In this document: positions 18,428-27,706 of the stretch, in pieces
How the letters are laid out: every line of letters starts with the position of its first letter
Position numbering within the stretch: position 1 is the first letter of the stretch
Notes under the pieces: generated by a model
The model's database searches: none
What the model saw: only the letters and a program-made list of their open reading frames with translations
What the model was told of the DNA's origin: nothing
NCBI GenBank assembly: GCA_938023075.1
Contig: CALHDG010000098.1
Span: 1-50,795 of the forward strand
Source: an uncultured Chitinophagales bacterium
GTDB taxonomy: Bacteria > Bacteroidota > Bacteroidia > Chitinophagales > JAHDHT01
Length of the DNA stretch: 50,795 nucleotides
Direction of reading: 5' to 3'
Position numbers and translations under genes: made by a program

Positions 18428-21400
18428 TTATTTACAAATATTAAAGGTGGCAGTTTTTGATTGCTTTACACTACCCTGAATTTCGATTGCTTGTTGGGCT
18501 TGATGATAGCCGCTGATCTCCTCGGATGGTAATACCAAATACTCCGGGCAAGATAATGCTCCAACTTGGATTACAGCAATATCGTGATCATCTTCATCTT
18601 GGTTGGCATTGAGTCCGCCTCCATTCATTTCATTGTCTACAACATTGGTTTCATTGTTTTCATTATCAGGCTGAGAATCCCAATCGGGTAAGGCTGTTGG
18701 ATTTCCACGAAGGTCAGTTGGATAATTGTAGAGGCTAAGAACATCAATTATATCTGGCAGGAATGAGGAAGATATTTCAACGGCATTGGTTAAGGTTTGC
18801 CCTTCATAACCTGAATCTACTGTATAGGTAATTTTAATAGTATGATCTTCACCGGGTTGTAATATATCTTCAAAAGTGTAGGTTGCTTTTCCATCGCCGG
18901 AATCCATCCAATTGCTATCTGCTAAAGTTAAACCTTTGGGTATATAATTGGTGATGCTTATGTTGTTATTAGGAAAATCACCTTGATTGAAAATAGTTAA
19001 CAGAAAGGTAATTTCACCACCGGTATTGACCAACTGATTAGATTCTGTTTCTAAAAGTAATGCCAAATCATTATAAGCGGTAAAGCAATCGAAGGCTTCA
19101 AAGTCAACTTCCCTGCCTGACGGATCAATGAAACTTAATGTTGTTGTAGAACTTGCTTGCAAATCAATATGAATGAAAGTATTGCTATTTAGCTGTGTGC
19201 TTCCATTATCACCCGTAGTACCATACAACTCCCCCAAATAAGTAAAACCTATGCCTTCCATATCATCATCCGGCACATCATAAATTATGGATACCACATC
19301 ACCACTAGTTGGATCTAATTCGGTAAGTATGCCAGGACCATCTTGATTTTGCATGGCGAAAAGCTGTCCGGTATAAGAATTATAAGCAATGTCGTCAACG
19401 TCATAAAGATCAAATTTTTCACCTCTTTTAAAAGTTGAATCGAATACCTCTGGAATAATGGCATAATCTACAGGATTTCCAGTTCTGGAATCTATCATAG
19501 CGCCAGGTATAAGTTTTCCGGTAGCTACATCAATTTGAAAAAGCAGGTCGTTTGTTCCGGGACCAAAACCTCCAACTCGATGTGTACCATACATAATTTG
19601 ATTAACCGGATCGAAGGTTAAACCATCTACATCATCTAACTCAATTAAGCCTGCTTCACCAATGCCCGAACCTATTTCGCCTATTGGCGTAAACAAAGCC
19701 GTAGTTGCATCAATGGTTCCGAATATTCCATCATCAGTTGCATAAATAATCCCGGTAATTGGATCGGTAGCGATGGCTTCAATATGAGTGCCTCCAGTAA
19801 CCCCAACTTCCGTCCAATTACCGGTTGAAGGATTATATTCAAACAATACATTGGGTGCGGCATTATCTTCTGAAACGGTATAGCATTTAAATTTAGTTAG
19901 GGTGTTATAAGTTGGTGGAACTGCTGGTTCTGCAATTTCAATGGTGGCAATATCGTGGTCATCTTCATCTTGGTTGGCATTGGGTCCGCTGCCGTTTATT
20001 GCATTGTCGCTCACATTGGTTTCATTATTTTCATCATCCGGTTTTGAATCTAAATCAGGTAATGGGTCGGTATAGAAATTGCCTTCTTCATCAATAATAA
20101 TCGGGCTAAATGAAGCGGATATTTCAACTGCATTGGTAAGGGTTTGTCCTTCAAAACCTTCTGCCACCTTAAAAGAAATATTGACAGTGGCTGTTGCGCC
20201 AGGTTCAAGTGTTTCATTCAGAATATAAGTTGCTTTGCCATTGCCAATATCCGTCCAAAGCGCATCTGAAAGTTCTAAACCATTGGGTATATAATTAGTA
20301 AGGCTAATATCTGAACTAATGAAATCGCCTTGATTGAAAATGGTTATTACAAAATCAATAGTTTGTCCGGCAAGTGCAGGTTGCTCTGTGCTTTCCTCCA
20401 CCTCTATTTTTAAAGCCAGATCATTAAAAGCGGTAAAACAATCAAAGGCTTCAAAATCTTTATATTGATTGGTTGGGTCAATTGAATTTAATTGAGTTGT
20501 TGTGCCCATTTTTAAATTGATACTAAAAAAAGCATTGGAAGTCAATAGAGTGCTTCCATAACTACCCGTTGTAGCATACAATTTACCCAAAGAATTAAAA
20601 CCTAGACCTTCAATATCATCATTGTATGATGCAAAATTCACTGCTATTACTTGACCGTATAATGGATCTAATTGACTGATTGCACCAAGTCCAATGGCAA
20701 GAAGTTCTCTCGTATAAACATTGTAAGCAATATCACCTATGTCGTATAAATCACCACCAAAATCTCCATCAAAAATTTCAGGAATCACCCCATAGTCTAC
20801 TGGATTATTGTTTGCATCAAGCATCGCTCCCGGTATTACCTTTCCGGTAGCTACATCAATTTGAAAGAGCAGATCATTTGTTCCAGGACCAATTCCTCCA
20901 ACTCGATGCGTTGCATACATAATTTGATTAACCGGATCGTAAGTTAAACCGTCTACATCGTCTAATTCAATTACCCCAGCATCGCCATTACCGGAACCTA
21001 CCTCACCAATTGGAGTGAAAAGTGCAGTGCTGGCATCAATGGTTCCGAATGTTCCATCATCAGTAGCATAAATAATCCCGGTAATTGGATCGGTAGCGAT
21101 GGCTTCAATATGAGTGCCTCCGGTAACCCCAACTTCTGTCCATTTGCCGGTAAACGCATCAAATTCAAACAATACATTGGGGGCGGCATTATCTTCTGAA
21201 ACCGTATAGCAATTAAATTTAGTTAGCGTGTTATATGGTGGAGGCGTTATTTCTCCTATTTTAATCGTGGCTATATCGTGATCGTCTTCATCTTGGTTGC
21301 GAATGCTATTGGGGCCGCCTCCATTAATATCATTATCAGTTACTAGAAATTCCACATTTTGGTCATCTGGAAAAGAATCCCAATCTGGCAATGGGATAGG

Positions 21401-23989
21401 GTTGCCAAATGGATCAACTATTAGAGGATTAAATGAGGATGCTATTTCGGCAGTGTTGGTTATGCTTTCTTCTTCAAAATTTGCATCAACAATAAAGCCA
21501 ATGGATACTTGAAAAGAAGTGCCCGGCTCAATTGATTTATTGTAGGTATAAATGGCAGTTCCGTTACCCAAGTCCTCCCAACTGGAATCTGATAAAATTA
21601 GACCTGTTGGGATATAATTTACAATGCTAATATCATTATTGGCAAAGTCACCCTGGTTAAAAACTTCTATTATAAAAGTAATTTCATCACCTGCTTTTAC
21701 AGGTTGTTGAATTGAAGGATCAATCTCCATTTTTAAAGCTAAATCGTTATAAGCCGTAAAACAATCAAAGGCTTCAAAATCTACTTGTTCAGCAGGAGGT
21801 ATTCCATCATCCGGATCTATTTTTCCTAATGAAATAGTTTCTGCAATGGCTAAATCAATTTTTATGAAATTATTGCTATACTTTTCAGTAAAGCCCATAT
21901 CTCCCTGAGTGGCATAGAGCTCGCCCAAACTTGTAAAGCCAAATCCTTCTAAATCATTTTGATTGCGCATGTCATAAATTACGGATTCAATTTCACCCGT
22001 TTTCAGATTTAATTCAGTTATAGTAGCATCGGGTAAACCCAGTTGATTTTGAATAGCAAATAGCTGACCAGTATAGGGGTTATAAGCAATATCGTCCACA
22101 TCGTAATTCTCACAAAATCCTGCTTTTTTTAAAGTGCAATTGAATACTTCGGGAATAATTACATAATCTATAGGGCTATCGGTTTCCGGATCTTGCATGG
22201 CAACGGGTATAATTTTCCCCGTAGAAACATCAATTTGAAAAAACACATCATTAGTGCCGGGTCCTTCGCCTTTAATTCGATGAATGGCATACATTATTTC
22301 ATTGACCGGATCGTAGGTTAAACCCTTTATATTATCTAATTGAATAATTCCATATGCTCCGCCACCATAACCAATAGTTCCAAAGGGCGTAAATTTACCG
22401 GTATGGCTGTCGATGATACCAAAAGTACCACCATCAACGGCATAAATAATATCGTTGACGGGATCGGTAGCGATGGCTTCAATAGAAGTTCCTCCGGTTA
22501 TGCCTACTGCTGTCCACTTTTCCGATTCCGGGTTAAATTCAAATAAAATATTCGGCTTATTTTCTTCTGATGAAACGGTATAGCAAGGTGAAAAAATTAA
22601 ATTGTTGGCTCTCTGCACTTCAAACATCACTAGGTCATGATCGTCTTCGTCTTCATTAACTGTAGCACCTCCGCCATTAATTATATTGTTAATTACATTG
22701 GTTTCATTATTTAGATCATCGTAATTTGAATCGATATCCGATAAGGGAACATACTTACCAATCTCATTAGTAATGTTATGATTATAAGTTAGTAAGATTT
22801 CACTCTGTAGAGTCATTATGCCTTTAAAATCATCATTTAGCTCAACACTAAAAGAAGTTGTAAAATTTTCTCCCGGCTCTATCGTATTTTCAAAGCTACC
22901 ATATATTCGATCACCAAAACGAATCCAATTGCTTTGATCAATACCTAAGTTCAACACCTCAAGATTATCCTTATTAATTTTAACAGATAGTCTTACCTCG
23001 TTCACTTTTAATTCGCCCTGATTAAAAACGGTGATGTCAAAAGAAACGACTGATCCTTGTGTAAAAGGATTTTGTTGATCTGGACTTAAATCAATACGTA
23101 AAGCTAAATCGTTGTTTAATGGAACTATGTCAACACCGGTAACAGCTAAGCTTTGAAAGTTTAGTGTTACATCATCAATATTGTTGATAATTATTTCTCT
23201 TGCGGTTTCTACATTTATTTGCACTAAAGTATTAGGCTTGTTGCTATCGTTATTTGCAATGGTTGCGTATAAATCACCTGCTTCATCAAAGGCTATGTCA
23301 CTAATTGCAGATAAGGAGTTGTACAAAGTTTCTTCAATCTCGCCTGTTCGCTTGTTTAATTTGGTTATGATGCTGTACCCATTTTGTACGTGCAAGGCTA
23401 TCAAATTGTATGTTATGGGATCAAAGGCTAATCCAACAATATCTTTAACTGAGGTAGCCTCTCTTAAAATTTCGGGTATCGGTACATAATCGAAACGCCG
23501 GTCTTTAAAATCAAAAACCGCGTCGCGAACAATAATGCCTGTTGCCGGATCAATTTTAAAAAATAAATCGTTAGTGCCTTCTCCTGTGCCGGGTATACTG
23601 TGTATGGCAAACAATAAGTTAGAAAACGGATCGTAGGTTAAGGCTTCTATGTTGTTTAAGGTAATTTCGCCATAAGCGCCTTCGCCCAAGTTTGTAAAAC
23701 CGTAGGCACTAAATTGACCGGTTTGCTGATTAATGGTGCCAAGTATCCCATTGTCTACGCCGTATAGGGTATTATTGTCATTGTTAAAAGCTAAGGCTTT
23801 TAGGTTGGTAGTGCCGGTTTCGCCAACTACCGTCCACAAATTGGTTGAGGCATCAATTTTGTAGAGGACACTCGGTGTTGAGGTGGAAACAGAAAAAAAC
23901 GTACTTTCTAAAAAATTAAATGGAGTTGAAGCTCTTAAAATTGAGGAGCAAAATAGTAATATGGTGGTTAAATATATGATGGTTTTCAT
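18428..23989 (-). CDS. Giant surface protein of four propeller+DUF11 modules
   Basis: 1853 residues. A signal peptide (MKTIIYLTTILLFCSSILRA) is followed by four tandem modules of ~440 residues, each a propeller-like part (CYTVSEDNAAPNVLFEF, IEAIATDPITGIIYATDDG, GTNDLLFQIDVATGK), a DUF11 domain (FVITIFNQGDF, TNYIPNGL) and an acidic linker DEDDHDIA.I. Module 1 is the most diverged; modules 3 and 4 are nearly identical over long stretches, with matching sequence offset by 1326 bp, exactly 442 codons. The C-terminus (SGYHQAQQAIEIQGSVKQSK, TATFNICK) matches that of the downstream protein. Likely an exported adhesin or matrix protein. The absence of a canonical type A T9SS tail suggests another signal or anchoring mode. 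Confidence 0.88.
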   Translation of the reverse strand: MKTIIYLTTILLFCSSILRASTPFNFLESTFFSVSTSTPSVLYKIDASTNLWTVVGETGTTNLKALAFNNDNNTLYGVDNGILGTINQQTGQFSAYGFTNLGEGAYGEITLNNIEALTYDPFSNLLFAIHSIPGTGEGTNDLFFKIDPATGIIVRDAVFDFKDRRFDYVPIPEILREATSVKDIVGLAFDPITYNLIALHVQNGYSIITKLNKRTGEIEETLYNSLSAISDIAFDEAGDLYATIANNDSNKPNTLVQINVETAREIIINNIDDVTLNFQSLAVTGVDIVPLNNDLALRIDLSPDQQNPFTQGSVVSFDITVFNQGELKVNEVRLSVKINKDNLEVLNLGIDQSNWIRFGDRIYGSFENTIEPGENFTTSFSVELNDDFKGIMTLQSEILLTYNHNITNEIGKYVPLSDIDSNYDDLNNETNVINNIINGGGATVNEDEDDHDLVMFEVQRANNLIFSPCYTVSSEENKPNILFEFNPESEKWTAVGITGGTSIEAIATDPVNDIIYAVDGGTFGIIDSHTGKFTPFGTIGYGGGAYGIIQLDNIKGLTYDPVNEIMYAIHRIKGEGPGTNDVFFQIDVSTGKIIPVAMQDPETDSPIDYVIIPEVFNCTLKKAGFCENYDVDDIAYNPYTGQLFAIQNQLGLPDATITELNLKTGEIESVIYDMRNQNDLEGFGFTSLGELYATQGDMGFTEKYSNNFIKIDLAIAETISLGKIDPDDGIPPAEQVDFEAFDCFTAYNDLALKMEIDPSIQQPVKAGDEITFIIEVFNQGDFANNDISIVNYIPTGLILSDSSWEDLGNGTAIYTYNKSIEPGTSFQVSIGFIVDANFEEESITNTAEIASSFNPLIVDPFGNPIPLPDWDSFPDDQNVEFLVTDNDINGGGPNSIRNQDEDDHDIATIKIGEITPPPYNTLTKFNCYTVSEDNAAPNVLFEFDAFTGKWTEVGVTGGTHIEAIATDPITGIIYATDDGTFGTIDASTALFTPIGEVGSGNGDAGVIELDDVDGLTYDPVNQIMYATHRVGGIGPGTNDLLFQIDVATGKVIPGAMLDANNNPVDYGVIPEIFDGDFGGDLYDIGDIAYNVYTRELLAIGLGAISQLDPLYGQVIAVNFASYNDDIEGLGFNSLGKLYATTGSYGSTLLTSNAFFSINLKMGTTTQLNSIDPTNQYKDFEAFDCFTAFNDLALKIEVEESTEQPALAGQTIDFVITIFNQGDFISSDISLTNYIPNGLELSDALWTDIGNGKATYILNETLEPGATATVNISFKVAEGFEGQTLTNAVEISASFSPIIIDEEGNFYTDPLPDLDSKPDDENNETNVSDNAINGSGPNANQDEDDHDIATIEIAEPAVPPTYNTLTKFKCYTVSEDNAAPNVLFEYNPSTGNWTEVGVTGGTHIEAIATDPITGIIYATDDGIFGTIDATTALFTPIGEIGSGIGEAGLIELDDVDGLTFDPVNQIMYGTHRVGGFGPGTNDLLFQIDVATGKLIPGAMIDSRTGNPVDYAIIPEVFDSTFKRGEKFDLYDVDDIAYNSYTGQLFAMQNQDGPGILTELDPTSGDVVSIIYDVPDDDMEGIGFTYLGELYGTTGDNGSTQLNSNTFIHIDLQASSTTTLSFIDPSGREVDFEAFDCFTAYNDLALLLETESNQLVNTGGEITFLLTIFNQGDFPNNNISITNYIPKGLTLADSNWMDSGDGKATYTFEDILQPGEDHTIKITYTVDSGYEGQTLTNAVEISSSFLPDIIDVLSLYNYPTDLRGNPTALPDWDSQPDNENNETNVVDNEMNGGGLNANQDEDDHDIAVIQVGALSCPEYLVLPSEEISGYHQAQQAIEIQGSVKQSKTATFNICK

Positions 23990-24516
23990 AAAGTAATTTA
24001 ATTTTGGTTAAATAAAATCAGTTATCCGTTAAATACGCGTACAAAGCTATACGAAATAACAGTTACTTTTTTATACGAAAACTACCATTAATTTTTGCAC
24101 ATATAAAAATTGAGTTTTATAAATATTTGATATTTAATTATTTATGGCTGTGTTTTTTACTATGAAATTTCGAAACCGAAGTCAAGCTGAACGTACCATA
24201 ATTATCTATTGGTTTAATACTTATATGCCGGTAAGCTCCTCATGTAAAGTTTTTGACTAATCACTTTACATAATATTGCTATGTGAGAATTGTTTAATTA
24301 TACCAGATTAACGATTTAAGGTTGCATAAATCGACAAGTTTATCTAAACATATAAAGTAGTTTACATTTAATTAATTCAAATTTTAAATAAGAAGAGGCT
24401 ATTAAAAACCCCCAGAAATTCCCAATACCAAACAAATGGCGTCATCGCAGAAAATGTGGAGAGTAACGGAACATTTATCAGCGATCCCGCCTAAAGTTTC
24501 CCCATAAATTCAAGGT
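23990..24516. other. Intergenic region with one strong inverted repeat
   Basis: Leader of the giant surface protein gene. ATGTAAAGT (24242-24250) and ACTTTACAT (24263-24271) form a perfect 9-bp inverted repeat with a 12-bp spacer. At 24333-24370, ACAAGTTTATCTAAACATAT and AAAGTAGTTTACATTT repeat the motif at 1168 and 11962. No coding gene seen. Confidence 0.45.
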
Positions 24517-25452
24517 TTAAGAGGGGTATCTTTCTTCGATTCTTAAATAATCAGGATGATAGTTACTCAACTCTTTTGGTTTTACTTTAAGTATTTTTTT
24601 TATAAAATGTTTTAAAGCGTAAAGAGGTGTTTTGATTGGATAATTGTGTAAATTAAACTTTACATTTTTCCTCTGGTTAAACATACCGCTTCTGTTAATA
24701 TAAAATTTTTCTGGTTGGTCGGCATAAGTAAAATCCATTTTCTGGATTGATTTTTTCCAGTTCATAAAATGAAGATACAAATGTTGTTTATCTTTTTTAG
24801 AATATATTTTGCCTTCTTTCCAATACCAACCTAATGGTTTCTGTTGTAAGGTATATCTTTCTATGGCTAGGTCTTTTTCCCAATAAATTTTCAATCGGTT
24901 AGTTTCTTTTAAAAGCCTAAAAATGTAATATGAAAAATACCCTTCATCAAATCCAGCATATGCTTTGTCTAACAAAGGTTTCCAGTAGATATTAATTTCT
25001 TTATACAATTCGCATAAATTTTGATTGTTTTTGTATATCGTACAATGTCCACTTATCGCATTTTTTCTGGTTGAGACAATGTCATATCGCAGATAATCTA
25101 TTGATTGAAAAAAGCTCGTAATATCTCCCCAAACTAAATCCAAATCACAATGTCCCCAGTAGGTATATGCTTTCAAGTAACTTTTAAATAGGTCACCATA
25201 TAAAGGCTTAAAGTCGCAAAGTTTATAAGGCATTTTGATGGCTACATTTTTTGCCGTGGCTGCTTTTGCTAAGGTATTAAATTTATCAAGGTTTAAATAT
25301 TGAAATGTTATATTATCAGGATAAAGTTTGGGAGGGGAGGCATCGGTAAATATCAACCAATTAATTGCTTTGTTTTTTTGGCATGATAGCATAAAAGCGT
25401 CAAACCAAACCGGCAATTTTCCAAAATAGCAGATTACAAAACATATACTCAT
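24517..25452 (-). CDS. DUF6625-type glycosyltransferase
   Basis: A 311-residue predicted cytoplasmic glycosyltransferase. It begins ICFVICYFGKLPVWFDAFMLSC, a GT-A-like first strand, and has KMPYKLCDFKPLYGDLF, the donor-positioning segment of the family, followed by WGHCDLDLVWGDI, whose DLD matches the DxD metal/nucleotide-sugar motif. LYLHFMNWKKSI is also typical. It likely adds a sugar to a surface glycan. Its ATG overlaps the stop of the upstream sulfotransferase-like gene by four bases (ATGA), so the two were made as a pair for decorating an extracellular polysaccharide. Confidence 0.82.
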   Translation of the reverse strand: MSICFVICYFGKLPVWFDAFMLSCQKNKAINWLIFTDASPPKLYPDNITFQYLNLDKFNTLAKAATAKNVAIKMPYKLCDFKPLYGDLFKSYLKAYTYWGHCDLDLVWGDITSFFQSIDYLRYDIVSTRKNAISGHCTIYKNNQNLCELYKEINIYWKPLLDKAYAGFDEGYFSYYIFRLLKETNRLKIYWEKDLAIERYTLQQKPLGWYWKEGKIYSKKDKQHLYLHFMNWKKSIQKMDFTYADQPEKFYINRSGMFNQRKNVKFNLHNYPIKTPLYALKHFIKKILKVKPKELSNYHPDYLRIEERYPS

Positions 25453-26366
25453 AAAGGATAATTATAGGCTTCTAAATTGAGATTGAAAAAATGATTCAAC
25501 TGTTGATTGCTTTCTTTATAGTATTGGTTAATCTGTTTTCGATGACTTTCTGAAATAAACGAATTAGACGGTTTACTTATTTGATAAACCAAGGGGTCAA
25601 TAGTTTTTCTCAGTATTTTTTGCACCTTATATGAGGAGATTTTATTGGAGAGTATGTTAGAAGGCTTAAAATAATTATAAGTGAAATGATTGCAATAGCG
25701 TATAATTTTAAGCGATAAATTGCTCATACCTCTGTTTTGAATAGGATTTGATTCATAAACTGAAGCCTCCAATTCATCTGATAAAAAAGTTTCTATTTTT
25801 TGCAAATACGCTTTTTTATTTTGAACAAAAAATTCTAAAGGTAACACACAAACATTTTCTTTACCAAACAATTAACAATACAGTTGAACTAATTTCCAAT
25901 ACTCAAATTGATTAAAACTAAAATGCTTTTCAACTATTTTTTGCTCATTATTAAAATATTTTTTGAAAGGCAACACACCACCCATTTTTATATACTCTCG
26001 ATAAAAAGATGCTATTGCAGTTAATTGATTTTTAATGGTAATTATAATTTTGGTAAACCCAATTTTATAAAGCCGATGTGCAACTATAGATCGATTAATG
26101 GTAGCAATGAAATAATTAAACCCTGATAAAGCTTCTTGTGAAAAAAGAACTGCCTGTTTATTGGACAGCTCCTTAAAATAACTGATATGCTTTTGCTCAT
26201 TATAATATAAATCATCCAGAAAGATCACCTCATAAAATTGTTCAATACTTTCCTTAAAACCATAAAATCTGGTTTTTTTTAATTTTGGAAAAACTTGCTT
26301 TTGCAAAGTGGTAGTTCCTGTTTTATAAAAACCAATGTGTGCGGTTATGCCCATATTATTTTGCAT
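25449..26366 (-). pseudogene. Sulfotransferase-like gene interrupted by an in-frame TAA
   Basis: The first 164 codons (to 25872) start MQNNMGITAHIGFYKTGTTTLQ, where HIGFYKTGTTTLQ is the 5'-phosphosulfate loop of PAPS-dependent sulfotransferases. FTKIIITIKNQLTAIASFYREY corresponds to the 3'-phosphate-binding part (usually R..P...S.Y). After LVQLYC a TAA interrupts, and the same frame continues at once with LFGKENVCVLPLEFFVQNKK, the expected next part of the family (FG.ENV.VLP.E). A single base change, such as CAA to TAA, explains it. Either the gene is dead, or the first ORF and a TTG-started second ORF are made separately. The downstream glycosyltransferase frame is intact. Confidence 0.72.
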
Positions 26367-26389
26367 TTACTTAGCTTTACCCATTCACT

Positions 26390-26549
26390 AGAAATGATGA
26401 GAAAATAAATTTACCATTTATGATAAAACAATTTTTTGATAGGCGAAGCGAAAAACGCAGGCTTAGTAGGTAACCAAGAAAAGGCTTTTCAACGAAGTAT
26501 ATCAAAAAATTGTAAAGTCAGAATGTAAATTTATTTTTTTCTCATTCCC
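26390..26549. repeat. MITE-like palindrome family B, copy 3
   Basis: 160 bp in the orientation opposite to copies 2 and 4: GAAATGATGAGAAAATAAAT at the left end, GATAGGCGAAGCGAAAAACG, central CTTAGTAGG, CTTTTCAACGAAGTATATCA, and TTTATTTTTTTCTCATTCCC at the right end. It fills most of the divergent gap between the sulfotransferase-like gene and the CDP-alcohol phosphatidyltransferase gene. Confidence 0.8.
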
Positions 26550-26608
26550 AAAACAGGTGAAACCTATTTTACAATTCATTAAAACTTAATGAACACCAAA
26601 GGTAAAAA

Positions 26609-27328
26609 ATGAATACAAAAAAAATATTAAATTGGAATGTTAGTCATGCCATACTGATGCTTTTTGCCTCGGCAAGCAGTTTGCTTTTCAACAACATATT
26701 AATTTTAACATTACCCGCTTTTGTTTCGTTTATCATTCTTATAGTACAAAATTTTCAGTATCTAAAAAATTTACATCCATTTGGTGGTAGGGCTAACCAC
26801 CTTACTTTTTTTCGTTTGGTGCTTATTTCTGTAACCGCAATTGGCTATAGCACTATTTCTTATCACACACTTTTCGTTTTATTTGGTACGAATATTATTT
26901 TAGATGTAGTTGATGGCAAATTGGCTAGACAATACAACCAACAAAGTTTTTTCGGGCAATATTTTGATATGGAAACCGATGCTTTTTTTATTGCTATAGT
27001 TTGTCATGTTTTATACTTAACCGGTTTAGTAGGCGGTTGGATAATTATAATTGGTTTATTACGGTACATCAATGTGTTTGCCTATGTGTTGTTGAACATT
27101 CAACATTATCCAGAACCCAAAAGAAAATACGCCAGTTATATTGCCGGACTATTATTTTTAGCCGTATTGTTGCCTTTCCTCAGCCAACAAAAAATAATTA
27201 GCTGGTTTTTAATAAGTGCATCAATTGCAGTTTGCATGTCTTTTGCTATTTCCTTCAAGTATCAGTTAACTGCCAATGCTAAACACCCTGAAAAAGCCTC
27301 AACAAAACAGCCAACTGACATTGAATAG
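26609..27328 (+). CDS. CDP-alcohol phosphatidyltransferase family protein
   Basis: A 239-residue polytopic inner-membrane enzyme that transfers a phosphatidyl or similar group from a CDP-linked donor to an alcohol. The signature DG(x2)AR(x8)G(x3)D(x3)D is complete in DVVDGKLARQYNQQSFFGQYFDMETDA at about residues 99-125. Six or so hydrophobic helices are visible (HAILMLFASASSLLF, LPAFVSFIILIV, LVLISVTAIGYS, and a cluster after residue 127). The acceptor alcohol cannot be told from sequence; PgsA/PssA-like enzymes share this motif. No operon partner. Confidence 0.88.
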   Translation: MNTKKILNWNVSHAILMLFASASSLLFNNILILTLPAFVSFIILIVQNFQYLKNLHPFGGRANHLTFFRLVLISVTAIGYSTISYHTLFVLFGTNIILDVVDGKLARQYNQQSFFGQYFDMETDAFFIAIVCHVLYLTGLVGGWIIIIGLLRYINVFAYVLLNIQHYPEPKRKYASYIAGLLFLAVLLPFLSQQKIISWFLISASIAVCMSFAISFKYQLTANAKHPEKASTKQPTDIE

Positions 27329-27437
27329 TATTATAACTCGCCAAAGCACTCAGATAATTACTTTGAGCTTTATAATAAACTTCCTGTGCTAATAGTACAT
27401 CATTTACACCTACTAAAAAGGCGATGCAAATAAATTC
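27312..27437 (-). pseudogene. Relic of a TolC-like outer-membrane efflux protein C-terminus
   Basis: On the minus strand this segment reads EFICIAFLVGVNDVLLAQEV then YYKAQSNYLSALASYNTIQC and QLAV. The spacing of DVLLAQ, AQ.NYL.AL and YN..Q..L is that of the last long helix of TolC-family proteins. The frame is closed by stops on both sides and has no start. Its end runs antisense into the last codons of the CDP-alcohol phosphatidyltransferase gene. I read it as the remains of a lost gene, though a short chance resemblance cannot be excluded. Confidence 0.45.
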
Positions 27438-27458
27438 ACATCACCTTTTATTAAGTAG
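27410..27458 (+). terminator. Probable terminator hairpin
   Basis: CTACTAAAAAGGCGATG pairs with CATCACCTTTTATTAAGTAG apart from one G-T pair and a small bulge. It lies 82 bp after the stop of the plus-strand phosphatidyltransferase gene. The remaining noncoding stretch to 27706 shows nothing else. Confidence 0.45.
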
Positions 27459-27706
27459 TGCCTAACATTACTTTCTATTATATGTGCATACCATTTATGC
27501 CAATTTGACCATAAAATGTTATCAATTAATTTATTTTAGATGAGACGTTTGTATTATTAAAAGACTCCTCATACTGACCTTTATTCAAATAAAAAGTAAC
27601 TTAATAAAATCTTATTTTTACGTATATGGTAGTTTATGCCATGTTTTAATTTGTAGTATCGAACTAACCATGAAATGTAATACTAATTTGGATCAAAGTT
27701 TTTCTT

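Noticed and set aside
24390-24500. Small plus-strand frame reading QTNGVIAENVESNGTFISDPA
   Set aside because: Protein-like at a glance but only about 30 codons, without start or known similarity; too weak to call a relic.
24517-26366. A new defence or toxin system made of the two small ORFs and the neighbouring gene
   Set aside because: The two small ORFs are halves of one sulfotransferase frame split by a stop, and the third gene is a glycosyltransferase, so glycan decoration explains them.
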